DNA from: Promethearchaeota archaeon
GTDB taxonomy: Archaea; Asgardarchaeota; Lokiarchaeia; Sigyniarchaeales; SOKP01
Direction: 5' to 3'
NCBI GenBank assembly: GCA_016839765.1
Contig: JAEOTP010000024.1
Span: 1 to 36,235 of the forward strand
DNA length: 36,235 nt
The translations under genes and the position numbers were made by a program. The notes under the pieces were generated by a model, which was not told the origin of the DNA, did no database searches, and saw only the letters and a program-made list of their open reading frames with translations. This document shows positions 24,295-31,898 of the stretch, piece by piece (the first letter of the stretch is position 1; each line of letters starts with the position of its first letter).

Positions 24295-24903
24295 ATGCCA
24301 ATAGATCCTGCAACTGCAGTTTACAATTTAATGCAAAAAGATCCTAGTATTATAGCAGCAGCCGTTGTTCAAGGTAGAGATAATATTCTTTACTCCACAG
24401 ATAATTGGGATATTACTCCAGATGTAGCAAAAGTAATATCAAGCTGGAGTAGCTTAACTGCCCAATTTATAATGATTTCTGGAGTAAAATATTCAATTTT
24501 ACAATGTACATCAGAAAGATTGGTGGCAACTTCTATAAAAGGTGAAGGACACATCCTCGGCGCAAAAGATGAAGAACATAAATTGATTGTGTATCTCGAG
24601 CCTGATGGTGAACCTATGGGGGCTACAATGGATACTTCGAGAGCTTTAGCGGAAATGAGTTCTAAAGGAAGCTATATGGCCCAGAATGCTCAATTAGGTA
24701 AAAGTAATGGCTCAGTCGCACCTTCAGGAGCCATCAGTATAGATCCACAGTTAAAAGGCGAAGTCGAATCCTTTTTAGAATGGATTAAAGCCAGTGATGG
24801 TTTATCTGGATATATTAATTATTATCTTCAACAAAATAATAGTTTCATAATTTCTGAATTATCAAAAATATATGCTGAATTAAGGCAAATATTTGGTGTT
24901 TAA
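24295..24903 (+). CDS. Roadblock/LC7-like protein
   Basis: The 202-residue protein has an N-terminal roadblock-like order: helix, strand pair (AAAVVQGRDNILYSTDN), helix (VAKVISSWSSL), then three strands ending in HKLIVYLEPDGE, at residues about 5-105. Roadblock domains dimerise and regulate small GTPases, and are numerous in Asgard archaea. After a Ser/Gly-rich linker (about 125-145) a separate helical C-terminal segment (about 145-202) follows. There are no cysteine clusters or membrane helices. The assignment rests on strand order and motif feel rather than a firm signature. It lies 112 bases upstream of the next same-strand gene. Confidence 0.6.
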   Translation: MPIDPATAVYNLMQKDPSIIAAAVVQGRDNILYSTDNWDITPDVAKVISSWSSLTAQFIMISGVKYSILQCTSERLVATSIKGEGHILGAKDEEHKLIVYLEPDGEPMGATMDTSRALAEMSSKGSYMAQNAQLGKSNGSVAPSGAISIDPQLKGEVESFLEWIKASDGLSGYINYYLQQNNSFIISELSKIYAELRQIFGV

Positions 24904-25014
24904 CTTATTTTTAGTTTTTCCGTTATTTTTAAATAATTTAAATAAGGCTAAATTATTATAATATTTTATTTGCTTTTATCAATTATTAAAAATATTGTTA
25001 ACCAAGGGACTCCT

Positions 25015-25461
25015 ATGAAGCAACATATTCAAAAGGATGAAAAATCTAGACAAGATCCTACCAAACAAGAAAAAACAAAAAGTACAAACGATAAAAAGCC
25101 TGAGTCAAAATCTATTGAAAAATTTGAATTGGATGTACCGCCTGTACCTGAAGCACCAAAAAAAAAAGATAAATTAACTGCAAACTCGCCAGGTTTATCA
25201 ACTGATTTATTAGAAAAAATAAAAAAACTCAAATCAAAAGATAATAAAGTTGTATTAGTCAATTGTGAAAGGTGTGCAGGAGTTATTCCGGTCCCCATTC
25301 CAAAGAAAATAGTACTTAAATCTAAATTGCCCGTAGTTCCTGTTAGTTTTATTCATAAGAATCCTATGGGTAAAGACCAACATTGTATAACAGTTCATTT
25401 AGACCATGATTTTGATATTCGAAGGCAAAGGATATCGGATGTAGTAATTTCTTTAGATTAA
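25015..25461 (+). CDS. Hypothetical protein with disordered N-terminus and conserved-looking C-terminal domain
   Basis: About half of this 148-residue protein (residues about 1-65) is low-complexity, rich in Lys, Asp, Ser, Pro and Glu, and surely disordered. The C-terminal part (about 78-148) is compact: VNCERCAGVIPVPIPKKIV, then PVVPVSFIHKNPMGKDQHCITVHLDHDFDIRRQRISDV. One CxxC pair and a HC pair could bind metal, and the HCITV-LD-DF-RR-R-SD pattern looks like a distinct small domain. I do not recognise a named family. ATG 25015 is used; a TTG at 24970 is in frame. Its location after the roadblock-like gene suggests a possible partner. Confidence 0.6.
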   Translation: MKQHIQKDEKSRQDPTKQEKTKSTNDKKPESKSIEKFELDVPPVPEAPKKKDKLTANSPGLSTDLLEKIKKLKSKDNKVVLVNCERCAGVIPVPIPKKIVLKSKLPVVPVSFIHKNPMGKDQHCITVHLDHDFDIRRQRISDVVISLD

Positions 25462-25495
25462 AAGAATATTTTTTATTGAAATATGATTAGGAGAA

Positions 25496-25714
25496 TTATA
25501 ATATAGAAATTAAAGCAATAAGAAATGGTATTAAACATAATAAGCAAATACAAAGAATGAAACTATTCCTCCATTTTAATTCGTTAGGTTTTAAAATAGC
25601 ATTACAATTTTGACAATATTTTTGAGAAAAATCAAAAATTTCACAATCACATCTATAACATTTTGTAAGTGATTTTTTCTCCTTAAAGTTTGAGTTTAAA
25701 TTAGCATTCGACAT
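25496..25714 (-). CDS. Small zinc-ribbon membrane protein
   Basis: This 72-residue protein has a zinc ribbon (CYRC, CEIF, CQNC; about residues 19-37). A single C-terminal transmembrane helix (about 50-72) carries several cysteines and no charged tail. This is a tail-anchored topology, so it is a plausible Get3 client. Function unknown. It converges with the 25015 gene. Confidence 0.65.
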   Translation of the reverse strand: MSNANLNSNFKEKKSLTKCYRCDCEIFDFSQKYCQNCNAILKPNELKWRNSFILCICLLCLIPFLIALISIL

Positions 25715-25838
25715 TAATGCATTCCGATTTTAATATAAATATAATTAAAAAAATATCTTATACTATGATAATTAATTCTTAATTAAACTTAAATTATAAA
25801 AAAAATGGTTTCGCCTTTAAACGAAATTATTCCGATTA

Positions 25839-26225
25839 ATGAGTATCTTTTTTATGAGATTATTAATAGAAAAAGAGGAGTTATTCGAAGAAATTAAGAT
25901 ATACTTGAAAATTTTTGAACTTTTCAAAAGCTATCTCATTTTAATTTCTGATCAAGAGCAAATGGGTATTGGAAATGTGACATTAGCTAGTCCCCCTTTA
26001 ATAGAAGGAATGAAATCTACATCTACATCTTACAAATTATTTGGCGTTGAGGAGGAGTTAGTCAGTACAATTATTGCAGAGAAGAGTTCTTATATTCTTA
26101 AGGCACCAGTATTGCTCTTAACATTTATAAAATCCAAAAAGATTATTAAGAACAATATTAAACCTTTAGTTGATTTTCTAAATAATTCCCTACACTCTAT
26201 TCAAAATGAATTGAGAAAATTGTAA
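25839..26225 (+). CDS. PAC3/PAC4-like proteasome assembly chaperone (candidate)
   Basis: The 128-residue protein shows the order seen in eukaryotic PSMG3/PSMG4 (Pba3/Pba4). A strand (SYLILISDQEQ) is followed by MGIGNVTLASPP (residues 42-53), then KLFGVEEELVSTIIAEKSS (66-84), a strand (APVLLLTFIKSK) and a final amphipathic helix. The counterpart blocks in PSMG3/4 are the MGT-L-S-P turn, the LLG-E helix and the VLLA strand. Pba3/Pba4 form a heterodimer that places the alpha5 subunit in 20S assembly. Homology is judged by eye only. A PAC2-family gene is 3.5 kb away and no proteasome subunit gene is in the window. The tRNA-Leu gene converges with it six bases downstream. Confidence 0.55.
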   Translation: MSIFFMRLLIEKEELFEEIKIYLKIFELFKSYLILISDQEQMGIGNVTLASPPLIEGMKSTSTSYKLFGVEEELVSTIIAEKSSYILKAPVLLLTFIKSKKIIKNNIKPLVDFLNNSLHSIQNELRKL

Positions 26226-26244
26226 AGAAATGCAGAGAGGGGGA

Positions 26245-26274
26245 TTCCCGAATTTTCAAATATACGAGAAATTT
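26245..26274 (-). other. tRNA intron in the T loop (position 59/60), 30 bases
   Basis: A complete bulge-helix-bulge can be drawn. The outer helix is the T stem GGGGG/CCCCC. The 3' bulge is AA^T. The central helix is TTCG with CGGG (two G.U pairs). The 5' bulge is AA^A. The inner helix is AATTT/AAATT. Cutting two bases into each bulge leaves the normal loop TTCGAAT. Confidence 0.88.
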
Positions 26275-26320
26275 TTCGAACCCCCGCAGTCCTATGACAA
26301 TGGATCTTGAGTCCATCACC

Positions 26321-26362
26321 GGTCGCCGCATAAATCTCAATTATATAGAATTTGCTTCATGC
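26321..26362 (-). other. tRNA intron in the D arm (about position 22/23), 42 bases
   Basis: Removing these bases restores the D stem ACC/GGT and the usual AAAGG joint; the border may shift by one base. Pairing of GGTC with GACC and of GCAT with ATGC around a 3x3 internal loop brings the ends together. A standard bulge-helix-bulge with 3-base bulges is not obvious, so the exact splice sites are less certain than for the T-loop intron. Confidence 0.7.
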
Positions 26363-26469
26363 TTTGACCTGGCTTGGTTATCTCTGCATTATAGAACTTT
26401 TAGAAATTATTAAATTATTATAATTATAATATAAGCTGTCTAAAAAATCTTTCATTTTAGTTAATTGGG

Positions 26470-26703
26470 TTATGCACCCCAAGGTATAAACATAATTACC
26501 ATCAATACCACCATTATTACAGCAAAAAAAATACATTGTAACCTTCCTTTTTTCTTTTGCTTCCTTTCACGTGTCAAGTAATTATCTCTACAGCTCTGAC
26601 TACAAAATTGTTTATCTGAAGACATCGCCTTGCCACATATAGGACAATGGATGTGAGGACCCCATTTTTTCTGAATCTTTTCTTTCCATGAGGATTGAGA
26701 CAT
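26470..26703 (-). CDS. DUF2116-like zinc-ribbon membrane protein
   Basis: This 77-residue protein has a zinc ribbon (HIHCPICGKAM...QFCSQSCRDNY, about residues 17-41), a basic linker and a C-terminal transmembrane helix (about 55-75). The pattern matches the small archaeal DUF2116 family. It is another tail-anchored zinc-ribbon protein like the one at 25496, but not an obvious copy. Function unknown. Confidence 0.75.
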   Translation of the reverse strand: MSQSSWKEKIQKKWGPHIHCPICGKAMSSDKQFCSQSCRDNYLTRERKQKKKGRLQCIFFAVIMVVLMVIMFIPWGA

Positions 26704-26783
26704 ATTATTATTAAAAATTTACAATATGATTAGTAATATATTAGTAAAATCTTAAAGTTTAAAATAATTTATGATATTACTGA

Positions 26784-27488
26784 TTAATTTGTTATAATTG
26801 TTCCCTTTATTTTTGTATTGCCGTTCCAAAATTTGCTAAATTCATTTAAATCTTTTCCAGAAATGATATAAACAGTAATTCTGCTTCTTTTTAGAATTTG
26901 TAATGAAACAAAATCAAATATTCTATACTCTCCTGCTGCTGCTTGCTTATTTCCTGATTGTTTAAGAATTATTTTTTGTAGTTGATTGTAATCTAAAGAT
27001 TCAATCAATTTGGAATCGGTATATTTTTTTGGATCTTTATCATAAATTCCTTCAACATCTGTTAAAATTACCAAGCTTTCAGCATTGATCAATTCTGCTG
27101 CTTCAAATGCAACAGAAGTAGTTGATTGTCCTGGTTGTAACCCTCCCATTACTACGATTTTATTAAAGAGTATAGCTTTGGATAAATCCTCAACATTTTT
27201 AGGTACTGTAGGATATGCGCTTTCTCCTAAACTAGCAATAATTAATCTAGAATTAATTTGAGAAATATCAATGCCAATAGTATCACAAAATGCTTCATTT
27301 CGTTTAAAAAGGCGTACAGTTTTAATATATTCCCTTGCTATCAAACCACCGCCACAAACAACTACAATTGAGTCATACTTTACCTTATTTCTGATAATAG
27401 TGGAAAATTGAATAATTTTTTCAGTATTAATTTGAAAAGTATTATTAAAGAGAAGTGATCCTCCTATTTTTATAACAATATTTTTCAT
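26784..27488 (-). CDS. pyrH: UMP kinase (archaeal PyrH type)
   Basis: This amino-acid-kinase-fold enzyme phosphorylates UMP to UDP. It shows VIKIGGSLL at the start, VVVCGGGLIAREYI (about residues 43-56), the ID-QINSRLI-ASLGE-AYP stretch, VMGGLQPGQSTTSVA (about 112-126) and LTDVEGIYDKDPKKY (about 141-155). These match archaeal PyrH rather than glutamate or acetylglutamate kinase. The related MfnE kinase of methanofuran synthesis was considered because MfnB is nearby, but the GGLQPGQST and TDVEG blocks fit UMP kinase better. ATG 27488 is preferred over TTG 27497. It is divergent from pantoate kinase. Confidence 0.87.
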   Translation of the reverse strand: MKNIVIKIGGSLLFNNTFQINTEKIIQFSTIIRNKVKYDSIVVVCGGGLIAREYIKTVRLFKRNEAFCDTIGIDISQINSRLIIASLGESAYPTVPKNVEDLSKAILFNKIVVMGGLQPGQSTTSVAFEAAELINAESLVILTDVEGIYDKDPKKYTDSKLIESLDYNQLQKIILKQSGNKQAAAGEYRIFDFVSLQILKRSRITVYIISGKDLNEFSKFWNGNTKIKGTIITN

Positions 27489-27552
27489 AATAATCAAATT
27501 TGATTTTTCTTTCTATTTATTAATAAATAGGTGATATGATAAAATAAGTTTC

Positions 27553-28515
27553 ATGATTCCTCAGAAACACAAAGTTATAGTAGAAGTTCCACATAGAATC
27601 TCTGGTTTTTTCGAAATAGTTGATGAAATCAATGGTATGAAAATTAACAATCCAGAAAAAATAGGATCTAGAGGAGCTGGTTTCAATTTAAATAGTTTTG
27701 GAAGAACTGAGATAATGATTGAAGATCAGGAGGATTTAAAACAAAATCATTGTCAAGTCTATATCAACAATGAAGAGTTGAATGCGAATGCAGAAACTAC
27801 ATATTATATTTTTAATTACTTAAAAAATTTCTTTAAAAAATATATAAAAATAAAAATTGTTCATAAATTTGATTTACCAGTAGGATGTGGATATGGAGCA
27901 AGTGGTTCTGGGGCTCTAGGGACAGTTTATGGTTTAGATTGTTTATTAAATTTAGACTTTTCTCCTTATGAAAAAGGGAGGATAGCCCATATAGCAGAAG
28001 TGATTAATAAGACTGGCTTAGGGACAGTTTGTGGGCAATTAGCAGGGGGTTTATGTATGTTAAAAGAGCCAGGATATCCTTGTAATTTTGAAAGGATATC
28101 AATTCCTCATAATTTAAAAATTTTTTGTGGATCTTTTGGTATAATCGCCACAAAATCTATTTTAACTAATCCAGAATTAAGTTTAAGAATAAAAAAAGCT
28201 GGTAATAAAGCCCTAGCTAAGTTAATGAAAAATCCTAATATTAAAACATTTGTGTCAGTTTCAAATGAGTTTGTCAAAGACACTGACATGCTTAGTATAC
28301 TTGATTTAAAGGAAGTTAAGGAATTAATTGAGAATTTAAATCAATTGAATATTATAGGAGCTAGTATGAATCAATTAGGAAGATCAGTATATGCAATTTG
28401 TAAAAAAAGAGATGAGCGTAAAGTATTAGAAGTTTTTGAATGCTATCACCCAAAAATAAGGATCTTTGAATCTTCTATTCGTGAAAGCACGAAAATACCT
28501 TTAGAAAAAAGTTAA
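27553..28515 (+). CDS. Pantoate kinase (GHMP family, COG1829)
   Basis: This enzyme phosphorylates pantoate to 4-phosphopantoate, the step preceding the synthetase at 4291 in archaeal CoA synthesis. The GHMP ATP loop is in LPVGCGYGASGSGALG (residues about 108-123). Other family blocks are VPHRISGFFEI at the N-terminus, GSRGAGFNL, and the TGLGTVCGQLAGGL segment. The length of 320 residues is normal or slightly long. The gene is divergent from UMP kinase (64 bases from its ATG) and converges with proC. Confidence 0.9.
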   Translation: MIPQKHKVIVEVPHRISGFFEIVDEINGMKINNPEKIGSRGAGFNLNSFGRTEIMIEDQEDLKQNHCQVYINNEELNANAETTYYIFNYLKNFFKKYIKIKIVHKFDLPVGCGYGASGSGALGTVYGLDCLLNLDFSPYEKGRIAHIAEVINKTGLGTVCGQLAGGLCMLKEPGYPCNFERISIPHNLKIFCGSFGIIATKSILTNPELSLRIKKAGNKALAKLMKNPNIKTFVSVSNEFVKDTDMLSILDLKEVKELIENLNQLNIIGASMNQLGRSVYAICKKRDERKVLEVFECYHPKIRIFESSIRESTKIPLEKS

Positions 28516-28525
28516 ATACGACTTA

Positions 28526-29347
28526 TTATTCAACTTTCGAAGAATTCAGTGATTTTGATTTTATACTAGCGGCTTCTACAGCTCTGATTAAAGTTGCTCT
28601 TAATTTTGCTGATTCAATTTCATGTATAGCGGTTATTGTAGTACCTCCAGGTGTTGCTACCATATCTTTTAATTCGCCAGGATGTTTATTTGTTTCTAGC
28701 ACTAACTTAGCTGAGCCTAATACTGTTTGAGCGGCTAATTTTTGAGAGATGTCACGTGGTATCCCCATTTTGACGCCTCCATCAGCCAGAGCCTCAATTA
28801 TTATAAAAATGTATGCTGGACCACTACCAGATAATCCAGTAACTGCATCTAAATGTGTTTCATCGAGTTCAACAACCATACCGACAGAATCAAAGAGATT
28901 TTGTACATAGCTTTTCTCTTTTTCAGTAACTTCCGCATTGGAAGCGATTACCGTAGCAGCGGCTCCAACTATAGCAGGTGTATTAGTCATAATTCTTACT
29001 ATTCCAACAGGCTTATTTATAAATTTTTCAATATGACTAATAGATACGCCTGCTACGATAGATACGATAGTATGTTGTTTTGTTATTGCTGGGCTAATTT
29101 CATTTAAAACTTTATCTATAACTTGAGGAATTACTGCAATTAATACATATTTTGCTGATCTAACAAGTGAGACATTATTTTCAGCATATTCAACATTCAG
29201 TTCCTTGGATCTTTCAACAAGTTTATTGTTATCAATATCGAATATTATAATTTCATTTTTTTCAATTGTTTTTGTAGAGATAAATCGATTTATTAAAGCA
29301 TATCCAATCTTTCCAACACCAATTACACCTAATTGTTTCTGAAACAT
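28526..29347 (-). CDS. proC: Pyrroline-5-carboxylate reductase
   Basis: The enzyme performs the last step of proline synthesis, NAD(P)H-dependent reduction of pyrroline-5-carboxylate. The N-terminal dinucleotide loop is GVIGVGKIG (7-15). The ProC signatures GLSGSGPAY (171-179) and MVATPGGTT (229-237) are intact. The length of 273 residues is standard. No proA or proB lies in the window. The 220 bases upstream hold no gene I can support. Confidence 0.95.
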   Translation of the reverse strand: MFQKQLGVIGVGKIGYALINRFISTKTIEKNEIIIFDIDNNKLVERSKELNVEYAENNVSLVRSAKYVLIAVIPQVIDKVLNEISPAITKQHTIVSIVAGVSISHIEKFINKPVGIVRIMTNTPAIVGAAATVIASNAEVTEKEKSYVQNLFDSVGMVVELDETHLDAVTGLSGSGPAYIFIIIEALADGGVKMGIPRDISQKLAAQTVLGSAKLVLETNKHPGELKDMVATPGGTTITAIHEIESAKLRATLIRAVEAASIKSKSLNSSKVE

Positions 29348-29567
29348 ACTTTTAAATTAGAAGCGTAACCAAAATAATTTTACTATTAAATAATGTCTAG
29401 TGTTGGGCTTAATGAAATATTTAAAGCATAACATGAAGCAATTTTTAGTAAAAATTCAATTAGAATTTCTAATCATTATAATTGGCTCGAATTTTGAAAA
29501 CTTTTAGATTTAAATTAATGAAACTTAATTTTAAGAAGAAGGGTTTATCAGTTATTATCTATGATTA

Positions 29568-30296
29568 TCAATATAATTCATTTCTTAATTCTTCAATAAG
29601 ATGACGTTGAATAGTTCCGTTTTGTCTATCAAATCCTTCACAAACGACACTTCTAACACCTATTAAATCAGGAGAGATTACTTTTATTTTAGAAATAGAA
29701 TCTTTTCTTAAATTACCTGCCAGAGCAACTTCTAAATTCAAATCATTTGCTAAATTCTTAAACTGAAGTAACTGCTTAACACTTAAAAAGTCAAATAAAC
29801 CTTTATTATCTTTTATGAAAGTATCAAGCATTACAATTTCAGAGCCCGAATCAGCAGCAATTTTAGGAAGATCCAAAAAACTAGGTGAAGAATCCATTCT
29901 TTTTTTATCTGCATATCCTGCCGTTACAATTTTTATATCATTATTATAATGTTTAACTGCTTTTACAACTTTTTGCATCAATTTAATACCTTCTTCTAAA
30001 TTTCTGGGGCCTTTCAAACCCACTTTTATTATATCTGCTCCTGATACTGCGGCTCCTAATGCAGCTAATGAAGCAGACCCCGGCAAGTAGGGAAAATCTC
30101 CTATTGTAGCACTTAATAATTGAGAACTGTTAGAGGGAATTAATTTCTTCATTGCTTTAATGATCCATGGAAAATTTGCTCCCAGTGAACCTTCATCAGG
30201 ATTTTTGCAATCAATATAATCTACCTTAGATTCAATAGCTACAGTCGCTTCTTTTAAATTTCTTGGGCTTACTAAAAGTTTTATTATTTTTCGCAT
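29568..30296 (-). CDS. mfnB: (5-formylfuran-3-yl)methyl phosphate synthase MfnB
   Basis: This TIM-barrel enzyme (COG1891, former DUF556) makes the furan phosphate precursor of methanofuran from two glyceraldehyde-3-phosphates. Signature stretches are LLVSPRNLKEA, DCKNPDEGSLGANFPW (about residues 29-44), KVGLKGPRN, TAGYAD and MLDTFIKDNKGLFDF. The length of 242 residues is right. In Asgard archaea it fits a methanofuran/tetrahydromethanopterin C1 route, which is inferred. The HisA-like gene at 30970 has been linked to related cofactor clusters in other organisms. Transcribed alone on the minus strand. Confidence 0.9.
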   Translation of the reverse strand: MRKIIKLLVSPRNLKEATVAIESKVDYIDCKNPDEGSLGANFPWIIKAMKKLIPSNSSQLLSATIGDFPYLPGSASLAALGAAVSGADIIKVGLKGPRNLEEGIKLMQKVVKAVKHYNNDIKIVTAGYADKKRMDSSPSFLDLPKIAADSGSEIVMLDTFIKDNKGLFDFLSVKQLLQFKNLANDLNLEVALAGNLRKDSISKIKVISPDLIGVRSVVCEGFDRQNGTIQRHLIEELRNELY

Positions 30297-30449
30297 ATCA
30301 AATCATATTTAATGTAAAAGTTCCAATAAAATTTTTTAACCTTATTAATAAATTAGCTTATCTTTTCCAAAACAATTAATTAAATATAATGATATAAAAA
30401 TTTAAATTAAATAATTATTATTAAATATCAAAAAAATTATGATTTAAAT

Positions 30450-30980
30450 ATGTCGCCTAAAGAAATTACGAAATTAGACATCACTAATGAAGTTTTTAAA
30501 GAACCGTTCGAAGTAATAAGACAGATCGCCTCAAACCTAGAAGATATGAAGTATACAAAAGTAATACAAACCTTTGTTATGGAAGATCGAAGATTAAATT
30601 TATCTTTAGAAAGAGAGGGTTCCAGTTATTTTAAAGGTAAAGTTGTTTGGATTGGAAATAAAAAGGATGATAGTGAAGGTACAATTTTTTGTGTTGATAA
30701 TAAAACAGAATTAAAGCAAATTAATCCAAATCCGGAAAATACCGAAAAAGTAATACTTGATATTAAAAAGGAAACTATTAAAGTATCCACTGCTTCAAAA
30801 ACTAAATGTGCTGTATGTGGAAAGAATATTGAAATTTTTGATGAAGTTGCTGGATGCCCTTTATGTCAATCAAGAGCACATAAAGAACATATGATTGACT
30901 GGGTAAGAATGAAACATTCTTGTCCTATTTGTAAGAAATCTTTAAATGTTTCAAGCTCAGGAGTTATCTTTATTGATTAG
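30450..30980 (+). CDS. RING/PHD-like zinc-finger protein
   Basis: The 176-residue protein has an N-terminal domain of about 110 residues that I do not recognise (mixed alpha-beta). A C-terminal cross-brace-like zinc module follows: C120, C123, C136, C139, H144, H147, C158 and C161, including AHKEHMIDW and SCPIC. The C-x2-C-x12-C-x2-C-x4-H-x2-H-x10-C-x2-C spacing is PHD/RING-CH-like with His in place of the sixth Cys. The H-x2-H-x3-W and CPxC parts look like RING-H2 E3 ligases. Asgard archaea encode ubiquitin systems with RING proteins, so a ligase is possible, but no ubiquitin, E1 or E2 gene is in the window. Its 3' end overlaps the converging HisA-like gene by 11 bases. Confidence 0.7.
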   Translation: MSPKEITKLDITNEVFKEPFEVIRQIASNLEDMKYTKVIQTFVMEDRRLNLSLEREGSSYFKGKVVWIGNKKDDSEGTIFCVDNKTELKQINPNPENTEKVILDIKKETIKVSTASKTKCAVCGKNIEIFDEVAGCPLCQSRAHKEHMIDWVRMKHSCPICKKSLNVSSSGVIFID

Positions 30981-31719
30981 ATTTTGAAAACATATTTAAT
31001 TTATTAAGATTTATTGTTCCATCATATATAGCAGTTCCAATTAAAACTCCTGAAAAACCATTTTCATAATAAAATAGAACATCATTTAAATTTTTAATTC
31101 CTCCTCCTACTAAAACATTGCCATTAAAATTCTTTTTAATTTTAAGATACAGCAGGGGAATTCCTCCTATTTTTTGACCAACTTTAAAAATATCTAATAA
31201 AATAATGTTTTTTATCCCGATTTTTTCTAATTTTCTAACTACAGTTAATGGTGTTAAATTTTTTAGTTTATTTATCTTAGTAATTATTCTTTCTTTATAC
31301 ATATCTATGCTGATTATAACCTTATTCTTTTTGAAAATCTTAAAGCTCTCTTTGATGGTTTTTATTTTTTGGATAGTCTCTAAACCAAGAATTATACTTT
31401 CTATTTTAAATTCTAAAAATTTTTTAAGATCATTAATAGATTTAATACCAGGGTCAACAATTATTTTAATATTTTCAATTTCCAAAATTTTTTTAAGTAT
31501 TCGAAAATTAGGTTTTTGTTTTATAATTGCATCTAAATCAGCAATATAAAATTGTTTAATATTATATTTTTCTTTTAAATTTCTGATAATGTCAAAAGGC
31601 TCACTTGTATTAAACAAAGGAGATTTCAATGGTTTATAATTATCTCTTTCACCCTTAATTGCATGTACTGCTGTTGAATTTAAAATATCAATTACAGGGA
31701 ATACTTTAAAATTAGACAT
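30970..31719 (-). CDS. HisA-like TIM-barrel protein (COG1411)
   Basis: This 249-residue barrel is related to the ProFAR isomerase HisA. It shows FPVIDILNSTAVHAIKGERDNYKPLKSPL at the start (positions of the family Asp and Arg), YIADLDAI, IIVDPGIKS, and the C-terminal phosphate sites VGGGIKNLND and GVLIGTAIYDG. The pattern (ADLDAI, K-Y-P-L-KS) fits the COG1411 proteins found with H4MPT/methanofuran genes in methylotrophs and methanogens rather than true HisA. No other histidine gene is present. The function is inferred as C1-cofactor related. Confidence 0.8.
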   Translation of the reverse strand: MSNFKVFPVIDILNSTAVHAIKGERDNYKPLKSPLFNTSEPFDIIRNLKEKYNIKQFYIADLDAIIKQKPNFRILKKILEIENIKIIVDPGIKSINDLKKFLEFKIESIILGLETIQKIKTIKESFKIFKKNKVIISIDMYKERIITKINKLKNLTPLTVVRKLEKIGIKNIILLDIFKVGQKIGGIPLLYLKIKKNFNGNVLVGGGIKNLNDVLFYYENGFSGVLIGTAIYDGTINLNKLNMFSKSNQ

Positions 31720-31898
31720 AATCTCGACAAAATTTTAACTAAATCAATTTAATAATAAATTAACAAATTACCATTTTGAAATACTCTTTTTTTTTAAAAA
31801 TATTGATTATTTAATTAATTACTAAATAAATTTATTTTTAAGGTATAGAATCTAACTTTTTCATTAAATATTCTAAATAATTTTTGTTGGTGGGATAA

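Larger units (their letters stand above)
26231..26387 (-). tRNA. tRNA-Leu (CAA) with two introns at unusual positions
   Basis: On the minus strand the acceptor GCAGAGA (26387-26381) pairs with TCTCTGC (26238-26232), with discriminator A and no encoded CCA. The D arm is ACC...AAGCCAGGTCAAA and, after an intron, GGT. The anticodon stem ATGGA/TCCAT encloses CAA (26309-26307). A variable arm GTC-ATAG-GAC confirms a class II tRNA. The T stem GGGGG (26285-26281) pairs with CCCCC (26243-26239) and its loop TTCGAA/T is interrupted. Without the two introns (42 and 30 bases) the product is 85 bases, right for tRNA-Leu. Neither intron is at the canonical 37/38 site. Confidence 0.9.

Noticed and set aside
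26784-27488. Possible MfnE kinase (methanofuran pathway) because MfnB is nearby
   Set aside because: The GGLQPGQST and LTDVEGIYDKDPKK blocks and overall order fit archaeal UMP kinase better.
29348-29567. 220-base gap between the proC and mfnB genes examined for a small RNA or tRNA
   Set aside because: No tRNA fold, paired C/D boxes or GC-rich island was found; it is plain AT-rich intergenic DNA.
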